A stretch of 64,000 bases of DNA from Leptobrachium leishanense (lineage: Eukaryota; Chordata; Amphibia; Anura; Megophryidae): assembly GCA_009667805.1 (NCBI GenBank), contig CM019069.1:98181204-98245203 (forward strand). Direction: 5' to 3'. The notes below the pieces were generated by a model that ran no database searches, was not told where the DNA came from, and saw only the letters and a program-made list of their open reading frames with translations. Each line of letters opens with the position of its first letter. Within the stretch, counting starts at the first letter, position 1. Shown here one piece after another: positions 1 through 10,251 of the stretch. A program made the translations under genes and the position numbers.

Positions 1-2941
1 GGGGACGTTGCAACAGCGTCGGTTTGGCTGGCCCATTAAGCTGTGATGCGAGGACATTTTATACAGAAAGGAGCGCAGCGTAAAAGACGTCTTAATGCTC
101 AGATGACTGCTCTTACACGACGCATCACTGACCTAGAAACCCAGAATAAAGCCTCGCCTACCCCTCATAGTACCGCTCAATTGACTGCGCAGCGCCGCGA
201 GTTGGAGCACCTGATGCTCCAGGTCACGGCACGCTCAATTAGACGGCTTAACTATGATCATTATACCCAGGGGAATAAACCGGGAAAATTGCTGGCGTCT
301 AAATTGAAAGGGAAAAGAATGCAAACCAACATACCGTACCTATTGGATGCTAATAATGTGAAAATTTATAACCCAGCCCTCATTACTGATGAATTTGCAC
401 GTTATTATGCCTCCCTGTACAACCTAGGATTGGACCACACCGTACCGTCCCCTACCCAGGCCGACATAGATCTTTCTCCATGCGGCGAACCTTCCCTCCC
501 TCTCAGGCTACAGATTTGCTTGCTGCGTTTACAGAGGAGGAGGTACTTAAGGCTATTAAGGCACTTCCAAAAAATAAAGCTCCAGGTCCCGACGGTTTTA
601 CGAATTTGTATTATCAGGTATTTGCATCCTCACTGGTTCCGACTCTTACCCTGTTTTTTAATGACATTAAGAACACTGGCATCATCCCCCCGGAGATGTT
701 GCAAGCAACAGTAGTGACCCTGCCTAAGCCTGGTAAAGCCCCGACGCACTGTGCCAACTTCCACCCTATATCCCTGTTGAATGTAGACGCCAAATTGTAT
801 GCTAAACTACTAGCTACTAGGCTGGGCCCCCTACTCCCATCATTGATCGCGACTGAACAGACCGGCTTTGTCCCGGGCCGCCAAACATGTGACAATACTC
901 GACGATTTTATGATATAATTGATTTGGCCCATAGGACTAATACCTCCGGACTCCTGCTGGCATTGGACGCCGAAAAGTCGTTCGATCGCCTACACTGGGG
1001 GTATATGCGGTTAGTGCTACTAAAGTTTGGTCTCCCAGCACAATTTGTACACAGTATTATGGCCCTCTACTCCGCTCCGTCGGCGAATGTTTTGGCATCG
1101 GGGTTTCTATCCTCCTCTTTCCACATAACCAATGGCACCTGACAGGGCTGTCCGTTATCCCCGCTAATATTTATTCTGGCCCTAGAACCCTTAGCGCTGC
1201 AGATTAAGATTTCCCAGGCGATCAAAGGTATGCCGACCCCGCATGGGGAGCACAAGCTGGCACTTTTCGCAGATGACATATTGCTCTTTTTGACCACCCC
1301 GGAGATATCGCTCCCTCCCCTGTTTTGCCTCCTTGACAGCTTTGGCGCGTTATCCTATTATAAAAATAATGTGAGTAAAACACAAGCTCTCCCTATAAAT
1401 GTTGCTGCTTCATCCCTTAGCTCTTTGCGTAGTAAGTACCCTTTTGATTGGCGCTCTACCTCTTTAAAATACCTGGGAATCTCCCTTACCAAATCGCGAG
1501 GCACCATCCTAAAGGAAAACTTCATGCCACTATTGAACTCAATCGAGAAGCAGCTCTCTACATGGAGCACAAATGAAGCCTCCTGGCTGGGACGTATGGC
1601 GGCCATAAAGATGTGTATCTTACCCCAAATTTTATATTATTTCAGAAACATTCCAGTTTTCGTACCGGCGCATTTATTGCTCCGGCTGCAAAAACTGCTG
1701 CATGCGCATATTTGGAAAGGGAAGCCCCTCGAGTATCGGCCTCTACAGTCAATGCGCCGCGACGTAACGGAGGGTTGGGTTTTTTAGATTTACAATCGTA
1801 TTACAAAGCAGCCTTGCTAGCCCAACTGTTGTCGTCGATGCATCTCAAAGAACCACCTCTATGGTTACAGTTGGAGAATGCCATGATTTTCCCATACAAA
1901 CTTCATGACCTGTTGTGGCTTCCACTCCTTCCTAGGAATAGCACCATGGGTCTGCTACCCGCCTCGATGCTCTCCCTCATGTCCTGGCGCCAGTGGGGTC
2001 GTCCGTTAGTACGGCCTTATGACTTATTATATCTCGCCCCGCTCAGAGTTCTTTGTCGCTATATTCCAGACTTAAATTTAGATTCTTGGTTTTTGCGCGG
2101 CTTGACGCAGGTGTGTCAGCTCTTTACATCCCACTCCCTGAAACCCTTTCCAGACTTGGTACAGGAGTTTGCCATCCCATTGAGTGACTGTTTTTCATAC
2201 CTACGTGTGAAGCATGCTCTACACCAGAAGGGCCTGACCTCTTTCACACCTACGAACCTTTCAGCTTTTCACAAATTGTGTATGGGGAAGAAATGTCAAA
2301 TGAAACCGCTATCTCTCTGTCACAATAGCCTTCTAACTCCGAACCCACCTAAAAAATTACCCTATATGGTTAAATGGGAAAAAGATTTAGCCTTCACGCT
2401 CTCCATAGATGACTGGTCATACGCCATGGACACTATATACAAATATTCTAGAAGTACCAATCTCCGTGAGGCCCATATTAAATTACTGTGTAGATGGTAC
2501 TTAACACCAACCCGTTTGGCCCATATTTCGGGGACTACCGGCTTCTGTTGGAGATGCCTTACCGGCCTCGGTTCCCTATTGCATACCTTTTGGCTATGTC
2601 CCGCACTGGGGGGTTATTGGGTTAAAATAAGTAGACTGATTTCTCACTGCACTTCCCTTAGTCTTCCACTATGCCCGAAAATGTACCTCCTACATATTAT
2701 ACCCATTACTATTCAGATCCGTCATAGGAGGTTTATCTCTATGGTACTGGGGACTGCAAAAACGGTTATTGCGAGACATTGGCGTTCCTCATTATGCCCA
2801 TCTATAAAAGAAGTTATGATGGCCCTCGAAAGTGTTTTTAAATATGAAGAAATGTTCCACACCGCGAATAACTCAATGTGCCAGTTTGATGATACATGGG
2901 AGGGGTGGAGGGTGTTTGTCGAGTCTGGAACCTTGATATAA
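1..2941 (+). pseudogene. LINE A ORF2 (reverse transcriptase), broken
   Basis: This is the remnant of a LINE ORF2 polyprotein, which would reverse-transcribe its own RNA at a nicked target. Reading runs in frame 1 from the window start to about 480-700 and then shifts to frame 3. Visible RT blocks are KNKAPGPDGF (about 570-600), the LLNVDAKLYAKLLATRL block (about 770-825), LDAEKSFDR (about 965-990) and the catalytic FADDILLF (about 1267-1290). A TGA at 1141-1143 lies inside the conserved [11 protein letters not shown] block, where Arg is expected, so it looks like CGA to TGA decay. A second frameshift at about 1610-1790 leads to the 3' frame, which holds the motif CWRCLTGLGSLLHTFWLCP (about 2548-2605) and ends with TAA at 2939-2941. 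At least two frameshifts and one stop make it inactive. The endonuclease domain is not in the window. Confidence 0.88.
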
Positions 2942-3191
2942 GATCTTTACCATGTACGACTGTAGTGCTGCCGTGTTTTATGTTTCATGTTAGCTTAGTA
3001 TTTTATTGTTTTTGGAAAATGGAGTCCGCACGAATGACCCTTTCTAGGATAATATTGATACTTCATTTGAATTGTCTATGGTCAATGATAGGAATTTATG
3101 TCCTTTAGCTTTGAAGTTTCATCTTTTTTGCAATGTTGTACTATTTTATGTGTGAACTCCAATAAAAAACTTTTATATTAAAAAAAAAAAA
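1..3191 (+). mobile_element. L1/Tx1-like LINE A, 3' portion
   Basis: This is the downstream part of a non-LTR retrotransposon of the L1 superfamily; the window edge cuts off its 5' part. It carries reverse transcriptase motifs, a C-terminal cysteine/histidine motif, a 3' UTR (2942-3179), an AATAAA signal at 3161 and a 12-nt A tail (3180-3191). The A tail fixes the 3' end and the orientation. The clade (Tx1-like rather than mammalian L1) is inferred from overall resemblance. No target duplication can be tested because the 5' end lies outside the window. Confidence 0.9.
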
Positions 3192-4075
3192 GAATCAGCC
3201 TTGGATGCATTGCACTGATCATGAAGCTCCCTGAATCCACATCCAGAGGTTCCTTGGCCTTTGGAGGGAGCAATGCTGCTAGTTTTCTGGTAAGGCAGAA
3301 GAGCAGCACACTGAAAAGGGGGAGGGGGTGAGGACACGTCTGTGTGCATGAGTCTGCCAGAGGCAGCTCATGCAGGGTTTTATGTAGCCAATTATCCCCA
3401 GTGTTAGCCCATCAAGTGGTCCAGTCAGGGCCGGCCCAAGACATTGTGCTGCCTGGAGCGATGGATGAAATGCTAACCCCCCCCCCAAAAAAACGACATG
3501 TATTAGCGTCTCACAGAGCTGCACAGCAATAAAACTCACAGCAATGTGCATTGTGTATGAGCGTATCACAGAGCTCCACAGCAATGAAACTCACAGTAAT
3601 GTGCAGTGTGCGTGAACGTTTCACAGAAACAGTGGCGGTGGGTGATGTCTGACCCTGGGGAGGCGCCTGACCACAACCCTTTTTCTGGCCACACTCACCG
3701 TAATAGAAATACAAAACAAGATCCTGAGGTCGATTGGGTGGCCACAAGTAGCCCTAAGGCTCAAGATCCTAGAGCCAGCTGGCTCCAAACAATGTGAGTA
3801 AGACATATGTATTACCAATATCGGAGTTGACACAGTCTGCACCATGATATTTTTTCTTCTACTCTCTAATTGAGGTTTTTCGAAGAAATAAAGCAATTAT
3901 TCATCCGTGGAGTTTCCTTTGCCCTACACTTGCCATTTTTCTATTGTTACACTCACCGTAATGTTTTAAGCCAACTTCTGAAATACATTTACTGAAAAAT
4001 ATCTGCTGCAGGCCCAGCTCAGATCATTAAACGTGTGGAAAAAGTTAAAGTGAGAGACGTTCATACACACCACAT
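3192..4075. other. Intergenic segment with a hAT-like terminus and satellite units
   Basis: No gene is seen here. The sequence CAGGGCCGGCCCAAGACATT at 3426 has the look of a hAT 5' terminus. It is followed by a C-rich run (3477-3487) and about two units of the 55-bp satellite (3505-3620). 3192-3425 and 3640-4070 hold nothing I recognise. The LTR element that follows inserted into a satellite unit: the flanks at 4066-4080 and 8287-8330 read as one satellite when joined. Confidence 0.5.
3505..3620. repeat. 55-bp dispersed satellite, about 2 units
   Basis: The unit begins GAGCGTATCACAGAGCTCCA and continues with CAGCAATAAAACTCACAG and TAATGTGCAGTGTGTAT, about 55 bp in all. Imperfect units recur at 8291-8400 (opposite orientation), 29310-29720, 48576-48722 and 49085-49300, so this is a dispersed repeat rather than a local array. 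Confidence 0.8.
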
Positions 4076-4080
4076 ATTAC

Positions 4081-4790
4081 TGTCACGTCTCGGCCTTGCC
4101 CCCTGGTGGTGAAGGGTCTTCATGTTTGTTTTTTCCCTATGGTGTGTCTGGCTGTGCTGTTTAGGGCTGATCTGGTGTTCTGTTGTGATCTCCTGATCTG
4201 GGGTCACATGGCCCAATCACACAGACCCACTCCCTATATATTCCCAGCAGCACAGAGCCTCATTGACTGTTTGTGGAGTTTGATGGTGGTTCTGTCTGGT
4301 TCGTGTTTCCTGAGTTGCTGCAAAGCATTCCTGATCAAGTGTTTTCTGGTTCTGACCTCGGCTTTATTTTTGACTATCCCTTCTACTCCCCCCTGGTACC
4401 GTATATTTCTGATCTGTTGCCAACCTCTGCCTGATTGACGATTCTTGTATGTTTCATGTTTTATGTACCTTGTCTGTCTTAGTTTAGTATTATATTCAGA
4501 GGCCGCTTATAAGGACCTCTTTTAGTATAGTCTGTCTGTTTTGTTTACTGTCCTGCAGCCTGCTCCCTTCACGGATTGTCAAGTGTATCTTTGTGTTTCT
4601 GAGTGTCCTAAGTTGTCTGTCGGTCTTGAAGCCTTCGGAGCTTAGTGGCAATTCTGTTCTGTTTTTTGGTGCTCCTTGGTTTTGGAGAAATCCGTCTGTC
4701 CTTGTGTCCAGTCAGTTACTCACCTGCCTTAAGGGCTTCATCTCATGTTCCAAGCCACCACGATGGCCCAAGCAGGGGCTAACCGTTACA
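4081..4790 (+). repeat. 5' LTR of the 27-bp-array element
   Basis: This 710-bp copy is near-identical to 7576-8286. It starts TGTCACGTCT and ends AACCGTTACA. It contains CCTATATATTCCC at 4232-4244, a plausible TATA-like core, which is repeated in the 3' LTR. The preceding five bases, ATTAC, are duplicated after the 3' LTR. Confidence 0.92.
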
Positions 4791-5253
4791 TTACAAACAG
4801 TCCATTAATGCCTGCAGGTGAGCTTACTGTGTTAAATTCTGTGCTTCAGATGGTTTTTGATCTGCTGACAGAGCTGAAGAGGTTAATGCTGTCTCTCAGT
4901 GTGCTTAATTATGCGGTTCCTACAAGCAGAGTCTCTGGGGAACCTCCCATGAGTGAAAGAGAGAGACGTAGAATTCTTAATCTGTTATTATTGCAGTTCA
5001 CCCCAGCATAAAATCTTTTGCTGTCCATTAAAGCCCAAACCCAGAATGTCATGTTCTCAGGGTGAGACCCTGGTATCCACGTCATGTAGCCATAGTGCTG
5101 ACCCTACTGCTGGGACCTCTGTTTCTGTGCAATGCAGGGGTGTTGCAAATTCCATGTGTGGTAATAAAGCCAAAATTGTTCCACCTCAAGGCACACTACC
5201 TGCTTCCATGTTATGCAGTGGATCACTGTTTCTCAGTTCTTGTCATGGGTCTA

Positions 5254-5712
5254 GGGTCCAGGGTGGCGCTGTTGCCACAAGGGTCCAGGGTGGCGCTGTT
5301 GCCACAAGGGTCCAGGGTGGCGCTGTTGCCACAAGGGTCCAGGGTGGCTCTGTTGCCACAAGGGTCCAGGGTGGCTCTGTTGCCACAAGGGTCCAGGGTG
5401 GCTCTGTTGCCACAAGGGTCCAGGGTGGCTCTGTTGCCACAAGGGTCCAGGGTGGCTCTGTTGCCACAAGGGTCCAGGGTGGCTCTGTTGCCACAAGGGT
5501 CCAGGGTGGCTCTGTTGCCACAAGGGCCCAGGGTGGCACTGTTGCCACAAGGGCCCAGGGTGGCGCTGTTGCCACAAGGGCCCAGGGTGGCGCTGTTCCC
5601 ACAAGGGCCCAGGGTGGCGCTGTTGCCACAAGGGCCCAGGGTGGCGCTGTTGCCACAAGGGCCCAGGGTGGCGCTGATGCCACAAGGGCCCAGGGTGGCG
5701 CTGTTGTTACAG
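5254..5712 (+). repeat. 27-bp array A, 17 units
   Basis: There are seventeen units of exactly 27 bp (459 bp), each beginning GGGTCCAGGGTGGCGCTGTT or, in later units, GGGCCCAGGGTGGCGCTGTT. Each encodes one VQGGAVATR or AQGGAVATR repeat. Variant units are clustered: three GCG, then GTCC/CTC types, then GCCC types. This points to segmental expansion. The same array recurs on the minus strand at 60872-61114. Confidence 0.93.
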
Positions 5713-5813
5713 GTACACAGCATAAAGAAAAACCCATGTCCGTTCCTGGTGGGAGGCCAGTTTTGTTTCTGTCTGACAAGGTGTCAGCGGTGCCAGAACC
5801 TGGCACATTGCCG

Positions 5814-6056
5814 GTAACACTCCCAAGCTGTGTGTCAGCGGTAACACTCCCAAGCTGTGTGTCAGCGGTAACACTCCCAAGCTGTGTGTCAGCGGTAACA
5901 CTCCCAAGCTGTGTGTCAGCGGTAACACTCCCAAGCTGTGTGTCAGCGGTAACACTCCCAAGCTGTGTGTCAGCGGTAACACTCCCAAGCTGTGTGTCAG
6001 CGGTAACACTCCCAAGCTGTGTGTCAGCTGTACCCCTCCCAAGCTGTGTGTCAGCG
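5814..6056 (+). repeat. 27-bp array B, 9 units
   Basis: There are nine units of exactly 27 bp (243 bp), beginning GTAACACTCCCAAGCTGTGT and encoding TLPSCVSAV; the ninth begins PLPSC. It has no sequence similarity to arrays A or C but the same period. Confidence 0.93.
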
Positions 6057-6273
6057 GTTTTGTCCCAGGTGAGCCCAGAGCCCTTCACGCCTGTCGTGGG
6101 CCCAGAGCCCTTCCTGCCTGCTGACGAGTCAGTTGTGCCGATGTTGAGCTACGAGGTAGCCGTGCCTATGCTTTGTTATGAGGCCGAAGCGCCTGTATCT
6201 AAACATGAAACCTCCATGCCTGGTTCTACCAGCGAGCTGCTAGTCATGCCGATTCCGATCCACGAGACAGTTG

Positions 6274-6489
6274 TGCGAGGCAGCCGTGCCCATGTTCTGC
6301 TGCGAGGCAGCCGTGCCCATGTTCTGCTGCGAGGCAGCCGTGCCCATGTTCTGCTGCGAGGCAGCCGTGCCCATGTTCTGCTGCGAGGCAGCCGTGCCCA
6401 TGTTCTGCTGCGAGGCAGCCGTGCCCATGTTCTGCTGCGAGGCAGCCGTGCCCATGTTCTGCTGCGAGGCAGCCGTGCCCATGTTCTGC
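6274..6489 (+). repeat. 27-bp array C, 8 units
   Basis: There are eight near-perfect 27-bp units (216 bp), beginning TGCGAGGCAGCCGTGCCCAT. In the frame that continues downstream they encode CEAAVPMFC; in the upstream frame they encode RGSRAHVLL. The upstream text (VPMLSYEVAVPMLCYEAEA, about 6136-6192) resembles the CEAAVPMFC frame, which suggests that this frame is original and that a one-base change occurred near 6270. Confidence 0.92.
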
Positions 6490-6819
6490 TGCGAGACAGC
6501 TGAGGCCTCGTTAGGTTATGAGACCACTGTGCCCTTGTCCCACAGTGGGTCCAGTGTTGTTCCTACCGTTGTCTTGCCAAGTGTGGGTCCCGAGCCCTTC
6601 ATGTGTAATTCGGGCAATGTGCCCCTAATGCCTTTTTCTGGCGATATGCCAATTTTGTCCCAGGTGGGTACTAAGTCCTTAATGTCTGGTTTGGGCCAAG
6701 AGCCCCTCATGTCAGCCCCTGATGGCACGCTGCCAGGTATGTCTGTTTCTGGTTATTTGCCAGTCCTGCCAGTTAATGGAGTGACATCCAAACTGACTGG
6801 TGCTACAAATTCTAGCCCT

Positions 6820-7487
6820 GTACCCGAAGGTTATATACGATCCCCATGCGGGATGTTGTTCCGTAAGGCACACTGGGCCATGATCAAGAAAGACCCTAAT
6901 GCTCTCAGGTGTTTTGAGGAGGATTCCGATGACTCGGAGGGTCCACAGTGCACTCCTCCAGGTGAAATCTGTAACAATGGTGAGGTGCCAGTTGTATCAT
7001 ATCCTGGCAATGTCCTCTGTTCCAACGGTGTGCCAGTTAAAGGCGAGTTGTCAAGTCTGTCCAAGTCGAGCTGCAAGGGAGTCGTATCCAAGTAAAGTCA
7101 CGTGACCACTGTGCCCACGTCTTGCAGTGGGCCCATTGCTGTCAAACCCACTTGTGGGGTAGAGAGGTTTCAATCGTGTGGTTTTAAACAGATAACCAAG
7201 TCTGCCCCTACTATTGCCGTGTCGTGTGGGGTGGTCACCAGTTCTAGATCTCGTTCAAGGAGAAGACGTAAAAAGGTGACTAACCCTAGTCCAACTGATT
7301 CTATGTCCAGTCTGACTGATGCCGAGATCCCCCAACCCCGTCATGTCCCTGAGGGTTATGTGCAGTCGCCCTTTGGACTGGTGTTCAGGAAGGACCACTG
7401 GGCTGCCATTCAAAGGAACCCTCATAGTCTGAGGCGTCTTGGGGAGGAGGATGACGACTCTGAGTGGGACCTCAATGGATTTTGGTG
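6820..7487 (+). other. Duplicated C-terminal domain of the repeat protein
   Basis: Two segments, about 6820-6945 and 7344-7487, share the pattern VPEGY-x2-SP-x-G-x2-FRK-x-HWA-x-I followed by NP or DP, LR and an acidic EExDDSE tail. The second copy ends WDLNGFW just before the stop. I do not recognise the domain. The acidic tail after a basic/aromatic core might mark an interaction module, but this is inference. Confidence 0.6.
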
Positions 7488-7561
7488 ACTGGTGTTCGTG
7501 ATCTGGTTTCCTGATTCTGTCTGCCATGTTTTTTGTTTTGGGTGCCCGGGAGGTCACCCGT

Positions 7562-7575
7562 AAGGGAGGGGGTTA
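7562..7575 (+). promoter_or_regulatory. Polypurine tract before 3' LTR
   Basis: AAGGGAGGGGG followed by TTA lies directly before the 3' LTR start at 7576. This is the position where plus-strand synthesis is primed in LTR elements. Confidence 0.75.
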
Positions 7576-8286
7576 TGTCACGTCTCGGCCTTGCCCCCTG
7601 GTGGTGAAGGGTCTTCATGTTTGTTTTTCCCCTATGGTGTGTCTGGCTGTGCTGTTTAGGGCTGATCTGGGGTTCTGTTGTGATCTCCTGGTCTGGGGTC
7701 ACATGGCCCAATCACACAGACCCACTCCCTATATATTCCCAGCAGCACAGAGCCTCATTGACTGTTTGTGGAGTTTGATGGTGGTTCTGTCTGGTTCGTG
7801 TTTCCTGAGTTGCTGCAAAGCATTCCTGTTCAAGTGTTTTCTGGTTCTGACCTCGGCTTTATTTTTGACTATTCCTTCTACTCCCCCCTTGGTACCGTAT
7901 ATTTCTGATCTGTTGCCAACCTCTGCCTGATTGACGATTCTTGTATGTTTCATGTTTTATGTACCTTGTCTGTCTTAGTTTAGTATTATATTCAGAGGCC
8001 GCTTATAAGGACCTCTTTTAGTATAGTCTGTCTGTTTTGTTTACTGTCCTGCAGCCTGCTCCCTTCACGGATTGTCAAGTGTATCTTTGTGTTTCTGAGT
8101 GTCCTAAGTTGTCTGTCGGTCTTGAAGCCTTCGGAGCTTAGTGGCAATTCTGTTCTGTTTTTTGGTGCTCCTTGGTTTTGGAGAAATCCGTCTGTCCTTG
8201 TGTCCAGTCAGTTACTCACCTGCCTTAAGGGCTTCATCTCATGTTCCAAGCCACCACGATGGCCCAAGCAGGGGCTAACCGATACA
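7576..8286 (+). repeat. 3' LTR of the 27-bp-array element
   Basis: This is a 711-bp direct copy of 4081-4790 with about seven differences. It ends CCGATACA and is followed by the duplicated ATTAC (8287-8291). Confidence 0.92.
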
Positions 8287-9120
8287 ATTACTGTGAGGTT
8301 TAATGCTGTGGAGCGCTGTGATATGCTCATACACCGCACATTACTGTGAGGTTTAATGCTGTGCAGCTCTGTGATGTTTAATGCTGAGGAGCTCTGATCT
8401 GCTCAGGGCTGGATTAATGTAGGGGCGGATGGAGCGGCTGCTCCAGGCCCCCTTCTGAAAATAGGTCCACAGTACCGGCAGCAGCCAAGATGAGCTGCTG
8501 GCCAGCAGGCAGACATCACCTACCACCAGAGCCAGCTCGTAGCACGTGCAATGAGTGCACTGCACCCGGCCCTGTGCTGTCATGGGCCCTGCTCTTGCAG
8601 GCACTTTGCCGAATGCTGGCTCCGCCTCCTTCCCTCTCTGCAGCACTGGCACTCTCTGTCCCTGGAATTAACACATACCGTGTGTTGCCCACTGGTTTGA
8701 ATGGTGTTGCCTCTATTTTGCTGAGACAGGCAAGGCAAAATCATGTTAACCTTATCCAAGGTGAAGCAGGCATTATCCGGGCAGCCATCTCTCCTGAGTG
8801 CTGGGTCCTCGTTGGAGGAGGAACATAGGGAGGTTCCCACGTCTTCACCAGGCAGCACTCTGCTCTGCATGTTAGAGGCCCCTTGTGACAGGTAAAAAGA
8901 CTATCTATTTACATTGGGTAAGATGGCAGAATGGGTTTGGTGGTGGGGATTTGGAGGTATTGATCTGAGGAATGGAGAAAATACTGTTTGGGAGGGTGAG
9001 TGCAAAGGGACTGGTGTGTGATGGTAGGGGGTGACTTCGGGGTATAAATTGACAGCTTTTTTGTGTTTAAGGGATAAGCGTTTCAGAGAGCTGGGGGTTT
9101 TTTTGTTTAAAAAACAAACC
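8287..9120. other. Satellite remnant, hAT-like terminus and unrecognised sequence
   Basis: 8291-8400 continues the 55-bp satellite that the LTR element interrupted, here reading CTGTGAGGTTTAATGCTGTG. CAGGGCTGGATTAATGTAGG at 8404 has the look of a second hAT-type terminus. 8480-9100 contains no gene I recognise. The A-rich AAAAAACAAACC at 9109-9120 is the candidate target site of LINE B. Confidence 0.45.
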
Positions 9121-9268
9121 GTAGGGGGGGCGGAGCTAGCGCCCAACCAAGATGGCCGCGTGATCCCGAGGCTCCCGCGGCTCCCACGCACCTAGCACCA
9201 AGACCTTTGTTTTTGAGCACCCCTGAGCCGATTTTTCTTTACCTCGAGTCTCCTATAGCTCCAGCAAC

Positions 9269-10251
9269 ATGCCAGCCTCAAAACCGCTAAAAAAACGCGG
9301 CCGCAGGACCCATCTGTAGCCCATCATTTCGTCCCGGCCAAAAGACAGGCCGAAGCCTCCCAAGATGGCGACCACTGTGAAACACTGTACCCGGAGGAAG
9401 AGTTACCCACTTCAGCTGACTTAGCGGTTCCGGCCTCGAGGGGAGATGTGGAGCACCTCTTTACCAAGATGTCCCAGATGCAGACCTTTCTGGCGGGTGA
9501 GGTGGCGAAATTGGGGACAGAACTGCGGGGAGAGATTGATTCGCTGGGTGCACGCATGGCTGAACTGGAGGACCAGGCCGCAGAGATAACGCAGGCCCAT
9601 AAGGACTTGGCGGAGGGTACTGGGGACCTAGCCAAAAGAGTCTCATTTTTGGAGTCCAAGATGGAGGACTTGTCTAATCGTTCCAGAAGAAAAAATATAA
9701 GGTTGAGAGGTCTCCCGGAATCTGTGTCACCTAAGGATCTCAATGGGACGGTGCAGGGTATACTACGTCGCCTTGCACCGGACATAACGGAGGCCCATCT
9801 GTTAATGGATCGGATTCACAGGGCCCAAAGACCCCCGAATCTTTCGTCTCTTATCCCGCGAGACGTGATATTTCGCATGCATTACTTCACGGCGAAACAT
9901 CAGATCCTTCAAGCCGCACGCACCTTCCAGCTGGACTTTGAGGATAAACTCCTACAGCTGTTCCAGGATTTGGATCCCGCGACCCTCCGCCGACGCAGGG
10001 CTTGGCGCCCCATTACAGAACACCTGTCTGCTCACGACATCCCATACGCGTGGGGATTTCCCTTTCGCCTGCAAGTGTCGGTGGCGGGCCGGCAGGTGGC
10101 CCTCACCCCCTCCTCAGATCTTGCCGCCTTCTGGGCCGCAGTGAAGTGCCCACCTCTGGAGGATTTCGTCGCCCCCGTGCTCCCGCCTTCTTCCTTCCCT
10201 CGTCTACAGCAGCACTGGACTCGAGTTGGTACCACGAGCGGGGAAGGCTGA
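9269..10251 (+). pseudogene. LINE B ORF1 (RNA-binding coiled-coil protein)
   Basis: In L1 elements ORF1 protein binds and coats element RNA. ATG 9269 starts MPASKPLKKRGRR, then TAG at 9317-9319 interrupts. A one-base shift gives the frame that continues to 10251. That frame shows a heptad-rich segment (about 9448-9670, for example LGTELRGEIDSLGARMAELE), then NRSRRKNIRLRGLPES (about 9676-9723), the usual start of the L1 ORF1 RRM. It continues with MDRIHRAQRP (about 9805-9834) and a C-terminal domain with RRRRAWRPI. Order and length fit transposase_22-type ORF1p. One early frameshift separates it from an intact frame. Confidence 0.8.

Larger units (their letters stand above)
4808..7488 (+). pseudogene. 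Gag-like zinc-knuckle protein fused to 9-residue repeats
   Basis: This is the only coding region of the LTR element. A short Gag-like leader (from ATG 4808; Leu-rich, with SERERRRILNLLL at about 4948-4986) precedes a shift into the frame starting at 4953. That frame holds CYYCSSPQHKIFCC (about 4983-5024), an exact C-X2-C-X4-H-X4-C zinc knuckle, followed by PLKPK as in Gypsy Gags. Next come three sequence-unrelated 9-residue repeat arrays, with units VQGGAVATR (17 units), TLPSCVSAV (9) and CEAAVPMFC (8). A one-base frame change in or beside the third array leads to a frame that runs to 7488, broken once by TAA at 7093-7095. That part holds two copies of a domain with the shared core VPEGY..SP.G..FRK.HWA. 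Family: a Gag remnant is likely; the repeat and C-terminal parts are unrecognised. The long open frame despite array growth might mean that the protein is used, but this is untested. Confidence 0.65.
4081..8286 (+). mobile_element. Non-autonomous LTR retrotransposon with tandem-repeat ORF
   Basis: This is a complete LTR retrotransposon of 4.2 kb. Two near-identical LTRs begin TGTCACGTCTCGG and end in CA. They are flanked by the 5-bp duplication ATTAC (4076-4080 and 8287-8291), and a polypurine tract abuts the 3' LTR. By eye the LTRs differ at about seven positions in 710 bp, so the insertion is young. The 2.8-kb interior has no protease, RT, RNase H or integrase. It holds a Gag-like zinc knuckle, three 27-bp arrays and a duplicated C-terminal domain. 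Copying would therefore depend on enzymes from another element. The Metaviridae (Gypsy) affiliation is inferred from the zinc knuckle and the 5-bp TSD. No tRNA-matching primer site was recognised after the 5' LTR. Confidence 0.88.

Noticed and set aside
5223..6088. Minus-strand frames across arrays A and B
   Set aside because: A 27-bp unit without stops leaves opposite-strand frames open. The + strand frame has the zinc knuckle and the flanking coding text.
5254..6489. CRISPR-like array
   Set aside because: Units are contiguous, with no unique spacers, in a eukaryotic LTR element.
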